A program made the translations under genes and the position numbers. A stretch of DNA of 64,000 nucleotides, from the NCBI GenBank assembly GCA_963770995.1, contig CAVYRS010000005.1, forward strand, positions 1,488,001 through 1,552,000, given 5' to 3'. The notes beneath the pieces are model-generated. The model did not search any database. It saw only the letters and a program-made list of their open reading frames with translations, and had not been told where the DNA came from. Positions within the stretch are counted from its first letter, which is position 1. The number at the start of each line of letters is the position of its first letter. The DNA comes from CAVSWN01 sp963770995 (GTDB lineage Bacteria > Acidobacteriota > Vicinamibacteria > Vicinamibacterales > CAVVIG01). Positions 40,576 to 50,661 of the stretch are shown here, one piece after another.

Positions 40576-40988
40576 TTGCGACTGACCTCCCGTCCTGCGG
40601 ATCGCGGATTGCCGGCGAGCCGGGCCCACTGCGTCTCGATGGCGTCCACGATGGCCCCGAGCTCGACACCAACCCGCAGGGCTTCGACGACCAACTGCTC
40701 CACTTCGTGCTGCAGCAGCCGCTGGCGATCGCCGGCGCGGGCCGCCGGCCGGGCGGCCACGACCGTCCCGATGCCGGGCTGCACCTCGAGCCAGCGCTCC
40801 TGAATCAGATGCTGAACGACTTTGTGCGCCGTGTTGGGATGGATCTTCAGCTCGGACGCGAGCGCGCGCACCGAGGGAAAGGACTGGCCGGGCTGAAACT
40901 CGCCGCTGACGAACGCCTTGGTCGCGGCGAACACGACCTGGTCGAAGATGGAGAGCCCGGGCCGAAGCGTGAACCGGAACAGTGTCAC
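40572..40988 (-). CDS. GntR-family regulator, YtrA type
   Basis: A short 138-residue GntR protein: IFDQVVFAATKAFVSGEFQP, FPSVRALASELKIHPNTAHK, VQHLIQERWLEVQPGIGTVV, then a short tail without an effector domain, as in YtrA regulators of ABC exporters. GTG 40988 was chosen because YtrA proteins start with an LFRF-like strand; it lies inside the palindrome 40983-41003, so the message may be leaderless. TTG 41024 is the longer alternative. Confidence 0.9.
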   Translation of the reverse strand: MTLFRFTLRPGLSIFDQVVFAATKAFVSGEFQPGQSFPSVRALASELKIHPNTAHKVVQHLIQERWLEVQPGIGTVVAARPAARAGDRQRLLQHEVEQLVVEALRVGVELGAIVDAIETQWARLAGNPRSAGREVSRK

Positions 40989-41003
40989 ACTAGTAATGTG
41001 ACA
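40983..41003 (-). promoter_or_regulatory. GntR/YtrA operator, perfect palindrome
   Basis: TGTCACA (40983-40989), CTAGTAA, TGTGACA (40997-41003): perfect 7-bp arms. It overlaps the proposed GTG start and lies downstream of TTGACC (minus strand, near 41019-41024), so binding would stop transcription of the whole operon. Confidence 0.75.
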
Positions 41004-41046
41004 CACGTGACTGTCGGCGGTCAATCGGTTTCAAAAACCGACGTGA

Positions 41047-41149
41047 AGGTCCGGCTAAAGCCGGACCCACGTACTGTATGGGTACGTGGGGTCTGTTTGC
41101 GTGCGTGGGGTCTATATGAGTACGTGGGGTCCGCCTTAGGCGGACCCTA
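41047..41149. repeat. Inverted pair of GGTCCGGC and GGTCCGCC hairpins
   Basis: GGTCCGGCTAAAGCCGGACC-type unit at 41047-41074 and the inverted GTACGTGGGGTCCGCCTTAG-type unit at 41120-41149, with two more GTACGTGGGGTCT half-tails between them. This fills the gap between the GntR promoter and the small membrane gene. Confidence 0.9.
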
Positions 41150-41151
41150 CC

Positions 41152-41307
41152 CTACCGCCCGACCAGAATCAGAATGCCGGCCATCAGCGCCAGCACGGCC
41201 ATCAGCATCGGCGGCAGCCCAAGCGCGACCATGCCGGCGAGCCCGTACAGGATCAGAAAGAGCGCAAGGATGAGCATCCCGAGGTTGCGTTGCAGCACAA
41301 CAGCCAT
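41152..41307 (-). CDS. Small two-helix membrane protein
   Basis: 51 residues from ATG 41307, which has a strong AGGAGG six bases upstream. Two hydrophobic helices (LGMLILALFLILYGLAGMVA and LMAVLALMAGILILV) are joined by LGLPP. The pattern matches small conserved membrane proteins of unknown function. It ends directly beside the hairpin cluster. Confidence 0.65.
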   Translation of the reverse strand: MAVVLQRNLGMLILALFLILYGLAGMVALGLPPMLMAVLALMAGILILVGR

Positions 41308-41389
41308 CGTGCCTCCTGAGATGACATCCATGAGCAAACTCCCGGCCACATTCCACCACCGGAACGGTTCTTGCCAGCCTTGAGCTCAG

Positions 41390-42523
41390 ATGAGTCGTGT
41401 CTACGTCGCCATTGCCGGGTTGACGATTGCGAGCTTCCTGCCGCATCCGACACGCGGTTCGGGGCTGCCATTGGCATCGCCGACTGCAGCTCCAGGCGAA
41501 TCGTCGCGCTCCGACTACCGCGCCTCGGTCATCGCGCGCGCGAAGGTGTGGCAGCCCACGGATGTCCCGGCGATGGATCTGAAGGCCGGCCCTGGTGGCC
41601 CGCAGGCGTTCGAGTTCGGCGAAACCGTCGGTTGCACCTACATCCCGGACGCGAGACTCGGCGGCAAGACGCCGAAGTTCGCGTGCTCGAACGACAAGAA
41701 CCCGCAGCTCAAGGTCAAGTTCGGCGGCGACAACGGCGAGGTGTATGCCGAGGTGATGGCGTCGCGGCTGCTGTGGGCGCTCGGCTTCGGCGCCGACCAC
41801 ATGTATTCCGTTCGCGTCGTCTGTCGCAACTGCCCGACGTTGTTCAACGGCGTGATTCGCAGCTCGACCGAAAGCGTCTTCGATCCCACCGCGGTCGAAC
41901 GGAAAATGCCGGGGGAAGCGTTTCAGCCTGACGAGAGCTGGTCGTGGAAAGAGCTCGATGCGATCGACGAGAACGCGGGAGGCGCCACCCGCGCGGAGCG
42001 CGATGCGTTCAAACTGCTGGCGGTGTTCATCCAGCACACCGACAGCAAGCCCGATCAACAGCGGCTCGTGTGTCTCGCCGACTCGTCTGACGCACCGGCG
42101 AAACATGTCAACAAAGGGCCGATGCCGTGCGCGCGGCCGTTCATGTACATCAACGACCTCGGCGTCACGTTCGGCCGCGCGAACAAGTTCAACGTGAACG
42201 CGCCGGGCAGCGCAAACCTCGCGGCCTGGTCGCAGGCGCCGGTCTGGCAGGACGCGAACTCGTGCGTCGGGAACCTCCCGAAATCGGCGACGGGGACACT
42301 GGACAACCCGCCGATCAGCGAGGACGGCCGCCGTTTCCTGGCCGACCTTCTTGTCCAGCTCTCCGACACCCAGCTTCACGATCTGTTCGAAGCCGCGCGC
42401 ATCACCCTGCGTCTGAAGAATCCAAAGGACATCGCGTCGGGATTCGCCACCCCCGACGAGTGGGTCAGCGCCTTCAAGCAGAAGCGCGATCAGATCGTTC
42501 AGCACCGCTGCGGCCAGATGTAG
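41390..42523 (+). CDS. Secreted protein with possible kinase-like fold
   Basis: 377 residues with an N-terminal signal (VAIAGLTIASFLPHPTRG). The body has KVKFGGDNGEVYAEVMASRL, then LLAVFIQHTDSKPDQQRLVC and FMYINDLGVTFG. I read HTDSKPDQQ as a catalytic-loop-like motif (aspartate, lysine, two polar positions later) and NDLG as the metal-binding DxG, as in atypical or secreted kinases. The cysteines (CSNDKN, CRNC, C in CARPF) suggest an exported, disulfide-containing protein. This is pattern recognition only; the family is not named. It is followed by two more exported proteins. Confidence 0.6.
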   Translation: MSRVYVAIAGLTIASFLPHPTRGSGLPLASPTAAPGESSRSDYRASVIARAKVWQPTDVPAMDLKAGPGGPQAFEFGETVGCTYIPDARLGGKTPKFACSNDKNPQLKVKFGGDNGEVYAEVMASRLLWALGFGADHMYSVRVVCRNCPTLFNGVIRSSTESVFDPTAVERKMPGEAFQPDESWSWKELDAIDENAGGATRAERDAFKLLAVFIQHTDSKPDQQRLVCLADSSDAPAKHVNKGPMPCARPFMYINDLGVTFGRANKFNVNAPGSANLAAWSQAPVWQDANSCVGNLPKSATGTLDNPPISEDGRRFLADLLVQLSDTQLHDLFEAARITLRLKNPKDIASGFATPDEWVSAFKQKRDQIVQHRCGQM

Positions 42524-42525
42524 TC

Positions 42526-42622
42526 ATTGCAGAATTGCAGAATCGCAGGATTGCAGGACTGCAATACAATTGCGCCATGATGCAATTCAAATCCAGCAAT
42601 TCTGCCATCCTGCGATTCTGCA
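42526..42622. repeat. Octamer array and 21-bp inverted repeat enclosing a start codon
   Basis: An 8-bp array (GAATTGCA, GAATCGCA, GGATTGCA, GGACTGCA) precedes the next gene. TGCAGAATCGCAGGAT-T-GCAG (42536-42556) pairs with CTGC-C-ATCCTGCGATTCTGCA (42602-42622) at 20 of 21 positions, leaving ATG 42577 in the loop. Confidence 0.8.
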
Positions 42623-43074
42623 GTGCCGTGCTGCTCGCCGCCAGCGTGGCCACGTTCGCCGTCGTCGTGTCGGCGCAGGCCCCCAATCCCCGGTTCGGCA
42701 GGTGGAAGCTCAAGTCGGACGCCCCGCCGCCGTCCAGCAACGTGATGACCTACGAGCCGTCCGGGCCCAAGGGGATGAAGATCACGATCGACGCGGTCAA
42801 CCGGGAAGGCGTCAAGTCGCAGTGGTACTACCTGACCAACTTCGACGGCAAAGACGAACCCGTGACCGGCAACGCCGGAACAGACACGGGATCCGTGCGG
42901 ATCATCAACGACCGGATCAACGAAATCATCTACAAGAAGGACGGCAAGATCTCGCAGGTGCTGACCAACGTGCTCTCGCCGGACGGCACGACGCTCGGCA
43001 TCATCTACATGCGGATGAATCCCGAGGGCAAGACGACCAACGTCACGTTCGCAACCTACGAGAAGATGCCGTAG
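42577..43074 (+). CDS. Hypothetical secreted protein
   Basis: 165 residues with a signal peptide (FCSAVLLAASVATFAVVVSA) and a mature beta-rich part (RFGRWKLKSDAPPPSSNVMT; KSQWYYLTNFDGKDEP). No family was recognised; small acidobacterial exported proteins with a GRWKL start are common. Its signal-peptide codons form one arm of the inverted repeat described above. Its stop overlaps the start of the S1/P1 nuclease gene (TAGTG). Confidence 0.75.
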   Translation: MMQFKSSNSAILRFCSAVLLAASVATFAVVVSAQAPNPRFGRWKLKSDAPPPSSNVMTYEPSGPKGMKITIDAVNREGVKSQWYYLTNFDGKDEPVTGNAGTDTGSVRIINDRINEIIYKKDGKISQVLTNVLSPDGTTLGIIYMRMNPEGKTTNVTFATYEKMP

Positions 43075-43949
43075 TGCGCGCTCTTCTGGCCGCGGTCGTC
43101 GTCGCGGCGCTCGCCTCCTCGTCCGCGGTCCACACGTGGGGCGGGCTCGGGCATCGCCTCACCGGGTTGGTCGCCGCGAAGCGGCTCACTCCGGTTGCCC
43201 GGCAGAACGTCGCATGGCTCCTCGACAAGCAGAGCCTCGCCGACATCTCGTCGTGGGCCGATCGACAGGTGGACGGCCACGTGCAGACGTCCTTCTGGCA
43301 TTACTTGAACATCCCGCCGACCGCGACGGCCTACGATCGGGATCGCGATTGCCCGCGGCAACCGGGAGTGGCAGCCGGCGCGCGCAACGATCGCTGGCGC
43401 GACTGCGCGGTCGATCGCATTCTCTACCATGAAGAGCGCCTGGCCGACCTCTCGCTCGATCGCGCCGACCGGGCGACGGCTCTCAAGTTCCTCGTGCATT
43501 TCGTGGGCGATCTCCATCAGCCCTTTCACGCGCTCGGCGTCGGCCGGGGCGGCAACGACGTCATCGTCCAGGCGTTCGGCGTCAGCAATTGCGGAAATGA
43601 TCCGGCGCGGCCGGTCCCCTGCAACCTGCATGCGATCTGGGACAGCCGGTTGATCGCGCACCGCAATCTCGACGAGTCGGCCTATCTTGCCGCCCTCGAA
43701 CAACAGATCGCCGGCAACCGGTTGGAGACCGAGGCGCGGACGCCAGGCACACCCGCGCAGTGGGCCGAGGAGTCGTTTCGGCTGGCCAAGGTCGCGCTCG
43801 TGGCTTCCGGCACGAACATCGACGAGGCGTACTACCGGGCGCAGATCCCGGTGGTCGAGCGCCGCCTCGCCATGGCCGGCCTGCGGCTCGCCGCCGCGTT
43901 GAACAGGCTGCTGACCGCTCCACCGCCCGCGAATGGCGGACGGGAGTAA
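43074..43949 (+). CDS. S1/P1-type zinc nuclease
   Basis: 291 residues, exported. After the signal (LLAAVVVAALASSSAV) comes the zinc-ligand tryptophan in TWGGLGHRLTG, then DISSWADR, HYLNIP, LKFLVHFVGDLHQPFHALG and NLHAIWDS, the full set of S1/P1 ligands. The family cuts single-stranded DNA and RNA and removes 3' phosphates. GTG 43074 overlaps the previous stop. It probably scavenges phosphate or nucleotides in the periplasm. Confidence 0.92.
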   Translation: MRALLAAVVVAALASSSAVHTWGGLGHRLTGLVAAKRLTPVARQNVAWLLDKQSLADISSWADRQVDGHVQTSFWHYLNIPPTATAYDRDRDCPRQPGVAAGARNDRWRDCAVDRILYHEERLADLSLDRADRATALKFLVHFVGDLHQPFHALGVGRGGNDVIVQAFGVSNCGNDPARPVPCNLHAIWDSRLIAHRNLDESAYLAALEQQIAGNRLETEARTPGTPAQWAEESFRLAKVALVASGTNIDEAYYRAQIPVVERRLAMAGLRLAAALNRLLTAPPPANGGRE

Positions 43950-43974
43950 AATCGCACGATCTCGGAGGCATTCG

Positions 43975-45078
43975 ATGCGCGCACACATCTCAACCTTCCT
44001 CGCGGGTCTCACCATCGCTGCAGCGATAGGGGTGGTGTCGGCGTCCCTTGCGGCGCAAGCACCGGCGCCGGCGAAGGCGGCCGCGTCGCGGGCGGTGCCG
44101 CGTCTGCCCGATGGTCGACCCGATCTGCAGGGCACCTACGACCTGGCCACGCTGACGCCGGTCGAACGGCGGCAAGGGTCGCCGCTGGTGCTGACCAATG
44201 AAGAAGCGAAGAAACTCGAGGGGCAGGTCGCGGACCGGAGCGCGAAGGCCGATGCGCCGATCGACGCCAACCGCGCCGCGCCGCCCAAAGGCGGCGACGG
44301 CTCACCCGGTCCGTACGGGAACGTCGGCGGCTACAACAATTTCTGGCTCGATCCGGGCTCGCAGTACACCGTCGTCGACGGCCAAAAGCGCGCCTCGCTG
44401 CTGATCGATCCGCCGGACGGCCGCGTCCCGGCGCTCACCGCGGAGGCGCAGAAACGCAACGCCGCGCGCCGGCTGGCGACGACGTCCGACCAGACGAGCC
44501 GCGAAGACGACCCCGGCTTCGAAGGGCCTAACGCCTACGACGACCCCGAGCAGCGTCCGCTCGGCGAGCGCTGCCTCATCGGCTTCGGATCGACATCGGG
44601 GCCGCCGATTCTGCCGACCTATTTCTACAACAACCTCCACCAGATCGTGCAGACGCGCGACACGGTGATGATCCTCACCGAGATGGTGCACGACGCGCGG
44701 GTCATCCGCATCGGCGGCACGCACCTCCCGAAGACGATGCGCAAATGGCTGGGCGATTCGATCGGCCGCTGGGAGGGCGACACGCTCGTCGTGGAGACGA
44801 CGAACTTCACCGAGCAGACGCGCTTCCGCGGCGCGAGCGAAGACCTCCGCGTGATCGAGCGCTTCACCCGCGCCGACGCGAACACGCTGCGCTATCAGTT
44901 CACCATCGAGGATCCGTCGACCTGGACCCGGCCATGGACCGCGGAATACACATGGCCGCGGACGGACGAGCAGATCTACGAATACGCCTGCCACGAGGGC
45001 AACTACGCGCTCGAGAACATCCTGCGCGGCATCCGGCTGAAGGAAGCGGACGAGGCAAAGAAGTCGAAACAGCAGTAA
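43975..45078 (+). CDS. Exported acidobacterial protein of unknown function
   Basis: ATG 43975 has GGAGG seven bases upstream (43964-43968). A signal peptide (FLAGLTIAAAIGVVSASLAA) is followed by LPDGRPDLQGTYDLATLTPV, a phrase common to a large family in Acidobacteria, then FYNNLHQIVQTRDTVMILTE, GDSIGRWEGDTLVVETTNFT and a C-terminal ACHEGNYALENILRG. The family has no assigned activity. 367 residues, intact. Confidence 0.85.
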   Translation: MRAHISTFLAGLTIAAAIGVVSASLAAQAPAPAKAAASRAVPRLPDGRPDLQGTYDLATLTPVERRQGSPLVLTNEEAKKLEGQVADRSAKADAPIDANRAAPPKGGDGSPGPYGNVGGYNNFWLDPGSQYTVVDGQKRASLLIDPPDGRVPALTAEAQKRNAARRLATTSDQTSREDDPGFEGPNAYDDPEQRPLGERCLIGFGSTSGPPILPTYFYNNLHQIVQTRDTVMILTEMVHDARVIRIGGTHLPKTMRKWLGDSIGRWEGDTLVVETTNFTEQTRFRGASEDLRVIERFTRADANTLRYQFTIEDPSTWTRPWTAEYTWPRTDEQIYEYACHEGNYALENILRGIRLKEADEAKKSKQQ

Positions 45079-45107
45079 CCCGCTCGCAGGGCTTTAGCCC
45101 TGCGTTT

Positions 45108-48100
45108 TCAGTTGATTCGGATCGACACCGTCCGCGTGTTGTTGGTCTCGGTTGTCTCGATGACCGCGCTCGTTCCATCCGCGACGGCGATCAGGAACAT
45201 GTTCCCGGGCGCGGTGCCCGCCGGAATCGTGCACGGTATCGTCGCCGGACTCGTTCCGCCTGCGTCGAGCGGACCGACGTCGCGGCTGCAGATGAGCACG
45301 TCAGTGGCGTCGAACACTCCATTGCTCGACAGATAGAACCGCGTCGTCGATGCGCCCGCGGCACCGCCGCCAGCGTTCTTCGTGGTTTCGGTGACGTTGA
45401 CCGAACCACCCGCAACCGCCGTCCCTGACACGCTGAGCGCCGTCTCGGTCAGATCCGGTCCGATCTTGATCAGCGCGAATGTCAGGTTGTTGGTTTCCAG
45501 GCTCTCGACGACCTGACCGTTGGCATCCGCCCTCGCGAGGACGAAATACGAGCCCGTCAGCGTGTCGACGGGAATCTGCAACGTGCTGGGCAGCATCTGG
45601 GTCTGACCCGGTCCGAGCGAGCCGACCGGCCGGCTGCCGATCGACTTGTCGGCCGCGTCGAACGCGGTGTTCGTGGACAAATAGAACGCTGTCGTAGACG
45701 AACCAGTGGGGCTCCCGGCGCCCTGGTTCTTCGTCGTGTCGTTGACCGTAACCGTTCCGCCCGCTCCCGCAGCCGCCGGCACGCTCAGGTTCGACACGAC
45801 GAGGTCGGGTCCGACCTTGATCGCGGCGCTGGCGCGCACGTTGTTGGTCTCCTGGCTCTCGATCACGCTGTTGTTCTGATCGGCACGCGCCAGCACGTAG
45901 TAGAGGCCTCCGGCCGTTCCCGGCGGAATGACGGCTGGCGTCGTCGCGGAGCTGAACGCGCCCGCGTCGAGCGGCCCGATGTCCCGCTCGCCGATCAACT
46001 GGTCGAGCGCGTCGAGGCCCGGGTTGGTCGACAGGAACAGCGCCGTCCGAGAGGGTCCCGCGTTCCCGCCGCCTGTGTTGGACGTCATATCCGACATGCT
46101 GAAGGTTTCGCCATCGCCGGCAATCGATGGGACGCTGATACTCGTCACCGTCAGATCGGGACCGACGCGCATTGGACCGCTCGCCCGCGTGTTGTTGTTC
46201 TCGAGGGTTTCGACGATGGCGCTCACGGCGTCCGCTCTGGCAATCACATAGTAGGTGCCGGCAGCCAGGTTCGTGGGAACCGTCAACGGCGTCATCGCGC
46301 CGCTGATGCCGCCGGGATCGAGGACGCCGACGCCCCGCGTGCCGAGCGGAGTGTCTGTCGCATCGAACACGGTGTTGACCGACAAATAGAACGCCGTCGT
46401 CGAAGCATCTGACGGACCGCCGCCCTGATTCTTCGTCGTCTCGTTCACGGTGATCGGCGCTCCGGCGCCGCTGACGGCTGGCACCGACACAGCCGACACG
46501 ATCAGATCCGGCGGCACGTCGTCGCTGACGATCGAGACGCTCGCACCGCCCGGCGTCCCGACAATGTACGCGGCGTCCCACCCGAGCGCGAGCGTCACAG
46601 ATTCGTCCGGTTCGACGAGCAGGTCGTCGATTGGCGTGACGTCGATCGTCGCGCTCGACGCGCCCGCGCCGATCGTGACGGTATCGGTCAGCGGGACGTA
46701 GTCGGTCTCGGGCACGGCCGTCCCGGAAATCTCATAGTGCACGTCGACGGGCGACGTCAGGTCGCCGGTTCGCGTCACGGTGAAGCGTCCGAGTACCTGG
46801 CCGGCCTCCCGCGCCGGGCTGGTCGTCGCGGCAATCGTCACGCGAGGCATGTCCGCCGTGGCCGCGCACGAGGGAAACGCAAACGATCCGACCCGTGTCT
46901 GCCACCCGGCTTCGCTCGTGGCGGCGTAGTACTGCTGCGTGTACCAGAAGGTGCATTGATCGACCGGGTCGACCGCGAGCAGGCTGTAGTCGCCCCAGCG
47001 TCCGGAAGAATGCGTCTGGGATCCCGAGCCGACGATGATGTCGGCTTCGCCTTGTGTCATCTGACCCGGCGGATCGTCGGCCAGTCGGCCGGTGTACCGG
47101 ATCGATGGCGACGTCGCCGGACCGGAGACGCTGTAGCCCAGCGCGATGTTGCCGATGCGATCCATCGCGACGCTCCCCATCCAGCGGTGATCCGGATCGG
47201 GTGCGTAGGTGCCCTGCTGGTAGATCACCGGCGCGGTTCGCGGCGACCGGATCTCGTACCAGCGAATGCCCGCGTGATCGTTGCCGTCGACATCCACCGT
47301 CTGGTTGACGACGAGCGATTCGTGCGCGCCGAAGTTGTGATACTGCAGCCGGTACATCAGGCGATCGGCCAGCGCGCCGACCTTCACCGTCGTGGCGGGC
47401 TGGGGAATGCAGTTCTCGGCGTATGCGCACAGGTCCGAATCGAACGGCGCGGCCGGCAGCGAGGCCGCGCGCGTGAAGCTGGACGCCGCCGGCTGCGCCC
47501 AGTTCACGTGAAATTGCCAGAGCTGCAGCTGATCCGGCGAGTAGCCCCACGCATCGTCGTCCATCTGCACGAAATAGTTGGGCGAGCCGGACGGGGGCGC
47601 GGGCCCGGCGAGATGGCTGGGCAGCATGCCGCCGAGCGTGATGTCCGTCGAGGCGAGATCGAAGTACACCATCGATGCCGGCTGACCATTCAGCATCCGG
47701 TTGCGGTCGAAGGCGACGACGCCCTGTCCGGCGTATTGCAGTGACAGGGCCTGGAACTGGTTGATCGCCATGTAGTACCCGTCGGGCCACAACCCGAATT
47801 TCGGGTAGTCGTTCAGCTTGTTGAAGACGAACTGATACCGGTAGGTACGCGCCGGCCGGATCCGGCGTCGCCGACACGGCGATGCACTGGTAGAACGGAC
47901 CGAACAGGTATCCAAAGAAGATGTTCGGTATCGCCAACTGGCTCATGAACCAGCGGTCGGCAAGGTGGTCGTACATCACGATCGGGTCGCCGTTGTTCGT
48001 GGACTCGCAGGGTCCGCCGAACCCCTGCCACAGCGCGCTGCCCGGTGCGGGTCCGTACAGCAGGGTGGGCGGCTCCTCGGCGGATCCCTTGCTCCAGATC

Positions 48101-48501
48101 GCGAACGAGAGATTCACCCACTGGACGTAGTGGTTGGGACCGACGTCACCGTTGGTGTCCGGCGGCAGCACGCCGTTCACGTTGCCGACGCCCTCGAACG
48201 TGAAGGATGGAAGCGGGATGGCCGTCGTGGTCGGAAAGTCCTGCACGACGGTGTCGAGACGCTGGCCGCTCGGTCCACGGCCGACGCGCATGGGTCCCGG
48301 TTCTTTGATTTGGCGGTGCACGCGCGTGGTTGGCGCCGCCACGGCGATCGTCGGCAGTGATCGCAGCGGCGCCGACAGGTCGTGTCGCACGGCCGGCACG
48401 ACCACCGGACCGCGATCGGGAGGCGCGGCCGGCGGCTGCGCCCCTGCCTGCGCCAGCACGAGACCAGCAAGCGCGATCGACGCGAGCGTCCGGCGGGACA
48501 C
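45108..48501 (-). CDS. Large secreted Calx-beta/CARDB adhesin-like protein (one frame break)
   Basis: About 1,130 residues from GTG 48501. In order: signal peptide (LASIALAGLVLAQAGA), a propeller-like N-terminal half (LPPDTNGDVGPNHYVQWVNL; WGDYSLLAVDPVDQCTFWYT), a Calx-beta domain (FTVTRTGDLTSPVDVHYEIS; VEPDESVTLAL) and four CARDB repeats, each about 115 residues (PDLIVSAVSVPAVSG; PDLTVTSISVPSIAG; PDLVVSNLSVPAAAG; PDLTETALSVSGTAV). The frame changes near 47862. The arrangement suits a calcium-stabilised cell-surface or secreted protein. Confidence 0.88.
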
Positions 48502-48619
48502 GCGGTCGTGCTCCGCAATGCCCGTACCACGCGGACGAGCGCGCGACGATTAGACGATTCGCGCGATTACGTTTCTGCAGGCCACAAAACGGTCAACGGC
48601 CGAGCGCATTTCGAAAGTG

Positions 48620-48696
48620 AGAAGTGAGAAGTCAGAAGTCAGAAGTCAGAAGTCAGAAGGACTACGAAACTGTGTCCTTCTTCCTTCCAAGTTCTC
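48620..48696. repeat. AGAAGTC heptamer array with flanking inverted repeats
   Basis: AGAAGTG and four AGAAGTC units (from 48620) are followed by AGAAGGAC...GTCCTTCT (8-bp stem). The first AGAAGTGAGAA pairs perfectly with TTCTCACTTCT near 48685-48697. It sits beyond the ankyrin stop codon, on its terminator side. Confidence 0.75.
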
Positions 48697-48708
48697 ACTT
48701 CTACCTTC

Positions 48709-50546
48709 CTAACAGGAGACGCACTTGTGGTTGTTCTTCGCGCCGAGCTTTTCCAGCAGCGCGAGCGCTTCGGGCCACGGCTGGATGCGCTGCACCGGAC
48801 CGTTGGCCATGTCGGCGGTCGTCTTGCCTTCGCGGTTGACGGCCTTCACGTTCGCGCCCTTCGCGACGAGATACTGAATCATCTCGACGTCGCCGCGGGC
48901 GGCGGCGTTGTGGAGCGCCGTGTTGCCTTCGTGATCGGCGGCGTTGACGTCGGCGTGGAGTTCCTCGACCAGGTATTTGACGGCGGCCATCATCCCGGTC
49001 GGCGCGAAGCGGTGCGAGTTCGCGGCGAAGCCTTCGCCGTAGCCGGATCCCGCCGCGGCGACGAGCGGCGGCACGCCGGGGCCGCCGATGGGAACCGGCG
49101 GCGCCTTCGACACATCCTGCACGTCGCGCTCGACATCGGCGGTGCGCGGCCGTCCGGCCGGCTTCATCGTCGGGATGTTCGGGTCGGCGCCGCGCGCGAC
49201 GAGCAGCTTCATCGCCTCGACGTCGCTGGCGTAGGCCGCGCGCCAGAACGGCGTGCGCGCCGATTTCGTCCACGCCCGAGAGATCGAAGCTGTAGCCCGA
49301 GTACCAGACCTTCTTCCTCAGCCGCGCGTTCGGATCGGCGCCTTTGTCGAGGAGCGCGGTGACCAGATCGAGATAGCTGATCGTCTGATTCAGGTGAGCG
49401 CGCGGCTGCGGATACAGCGACTTCGGCGCCCATTCGCAGTTGAGCGCGCCGTAGAGCGGCGTCGCGCCGTTTTCGGCGGCGAGGTTCGGATCGGCGCCGC
49501 GATCGAGCAGCGACTTCGCGACGTCGAAGTGCCCGTTGATCGTCGCAATCAGCAGCGGGCTCGAGCTGGTCGCCGGCGGTGAGCTGGTTGACGTCCGCGC
49601 CGGCGTCGAGCAGCGCGTGCAACGGTGGCCGCATAGCCCTGACGTGCGGCGAGATGGATCGGCGCGAGGCCGCCTTGCGCGAAGATCAACTCGTTGAGCT
49701 GATACTGACGATCGATGCCGGCCTTCCCCTGGGCGCGCGGATCGAAGCGGTTCTGCTGCGCCAGCGGCACTGCCGGGACTTCTCGCCCTCCCTGCCCTGA
49801 GCTTGTCGAAGGCCTCGTCCGCCAGCGGGCGCGCGGCCGGCCTGCCCTGAGCCGTCGAAGGGCCTGCCGCTGGCGGCGGCGCGGATTGCCGAACAGCACG
49901 CCTGCGAATGCCGGATTGCTTCGGCTCGCGGAGTTGAGATCGATCACGCTCGACGTCGCCTTGCAGATCGGCGCCGCGCTTGGCGAGCAGCTCGACCACC
50001 GGCGCTCGGTCCGACGCGGCGGCAAACATCACCGCCGTCAGTCCACGCACCGGTTCTTTCGACGCTGACGTCGGCGCCGGCGTCGAGCAGCCGCGCTGAC
50101 CGCCTCGGTGTTGCCCGACTGCGCGGCCAGCATCAGCGCCGTCGTGCCGTTCGCCGTCTTCGCGTTCGACGTCGGCGCCGGCCTTGAGCAGCGGCTCCAT
50201 CACCACCGCGAAGCCTTCGCGCGCCGCCAGGACCAGCGGCGTGTAGCTGCCAATGCGTGTCGTCGGCTTTCACGTTCGCGCCCGCGTAGAGCAGCATCTG
50301 GACGAGGTCGGCGTCGTTCTTCATCGCGGCCCAGTGCAGCGCGGTCATGCCGTCGCCCTGCGGCTCGTTGACGTCGACGGCCTGCTTGAGCAGCGACCGC
50401 ACGGTGTCCTTGTCGCCGCGCATGGCGGCATCGGCGAGCGCCGGCGAGCCGGCCGCCGCCGCCATCACCAGCGCCAGACAGAGCGACAACCGCAAGCGCC
50501 GAGACCGAATCCGAAAGCGCGTCGAACCATCGAGTTCTCCGATCAC
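48709..50546 (-). CDS. Exported ankyrin-repeat protein (many frame breaks)
   Basis: It starts about GTG 50546 with a signal peptide (LCLALVMAAAAGSPALADAA) and continues as ankyrin repeats: DGMTALHWAAMKNDADLVQM, APIHLAARQGYAA, GATPLYGALNCEW, GNTALHNAAARGDVEMIQYL, NREGKTTADMANGP. At least six frame changes split it. One at about 49256 is repaired by deleting one base (GRTPFWRAAYASDVEAMKLL). Two CCTGCCCTGAGC..GTCGAAGG elements lie within (49791-49861). It ends CVSC. It is third in the DUF1592-DUF1552-ankyrin operon. Confidence 0.8.
49791..49861. repeat. Two CCTGCCCTGAGC..GTCGAAGG elements in the ankyrin gene
   Basis: CCTGCCCTGAGCTTGTCGAAG at 49791 (21 bases if joined: CCTGCCCTGAGC + TTGTCGAAG) and CCTGCCCTGAGC + CGTCGAAGG at 49841. 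They are reverse complements of the elements in the alpha/beta hydrolase gene and fall between ankyrin repeats. Confidence 0.8.
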
Positions 50547-50559
50547 GCTCGTCTCGCAG

Positions 50560-50626
50560 GCGTGGGGCCCGGCTTCAGCCGGACCTACCGCGTGCCGCCC
50601 GCATGGTCCGCCTGAAGGCGGACCGC
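50560..50626. repeat. Pair of GGTCCGGC and GGTCCGCC hairpins
   Basis: GGCCCGGCTTCAGCCGGACC (50566 on) and GGTCCGCCTGAAGGCGGACC (50605 on) lie back to back just upstream of the ankyrin start and 36 bases from the DUF1552 stop, so they separate two genes of one operon. Confidence 0.88.
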
Positions 50627-50661
50627 ACATACTGATCTCAGGTCCGACTAACTACCCTTCG

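Noticed and set aside
48620..48660. Regular AGAAGTC units as a CRISPR array
   Set aside because: Units are 7 bp with no spacers and no cas genes; it is a simple tandem array.
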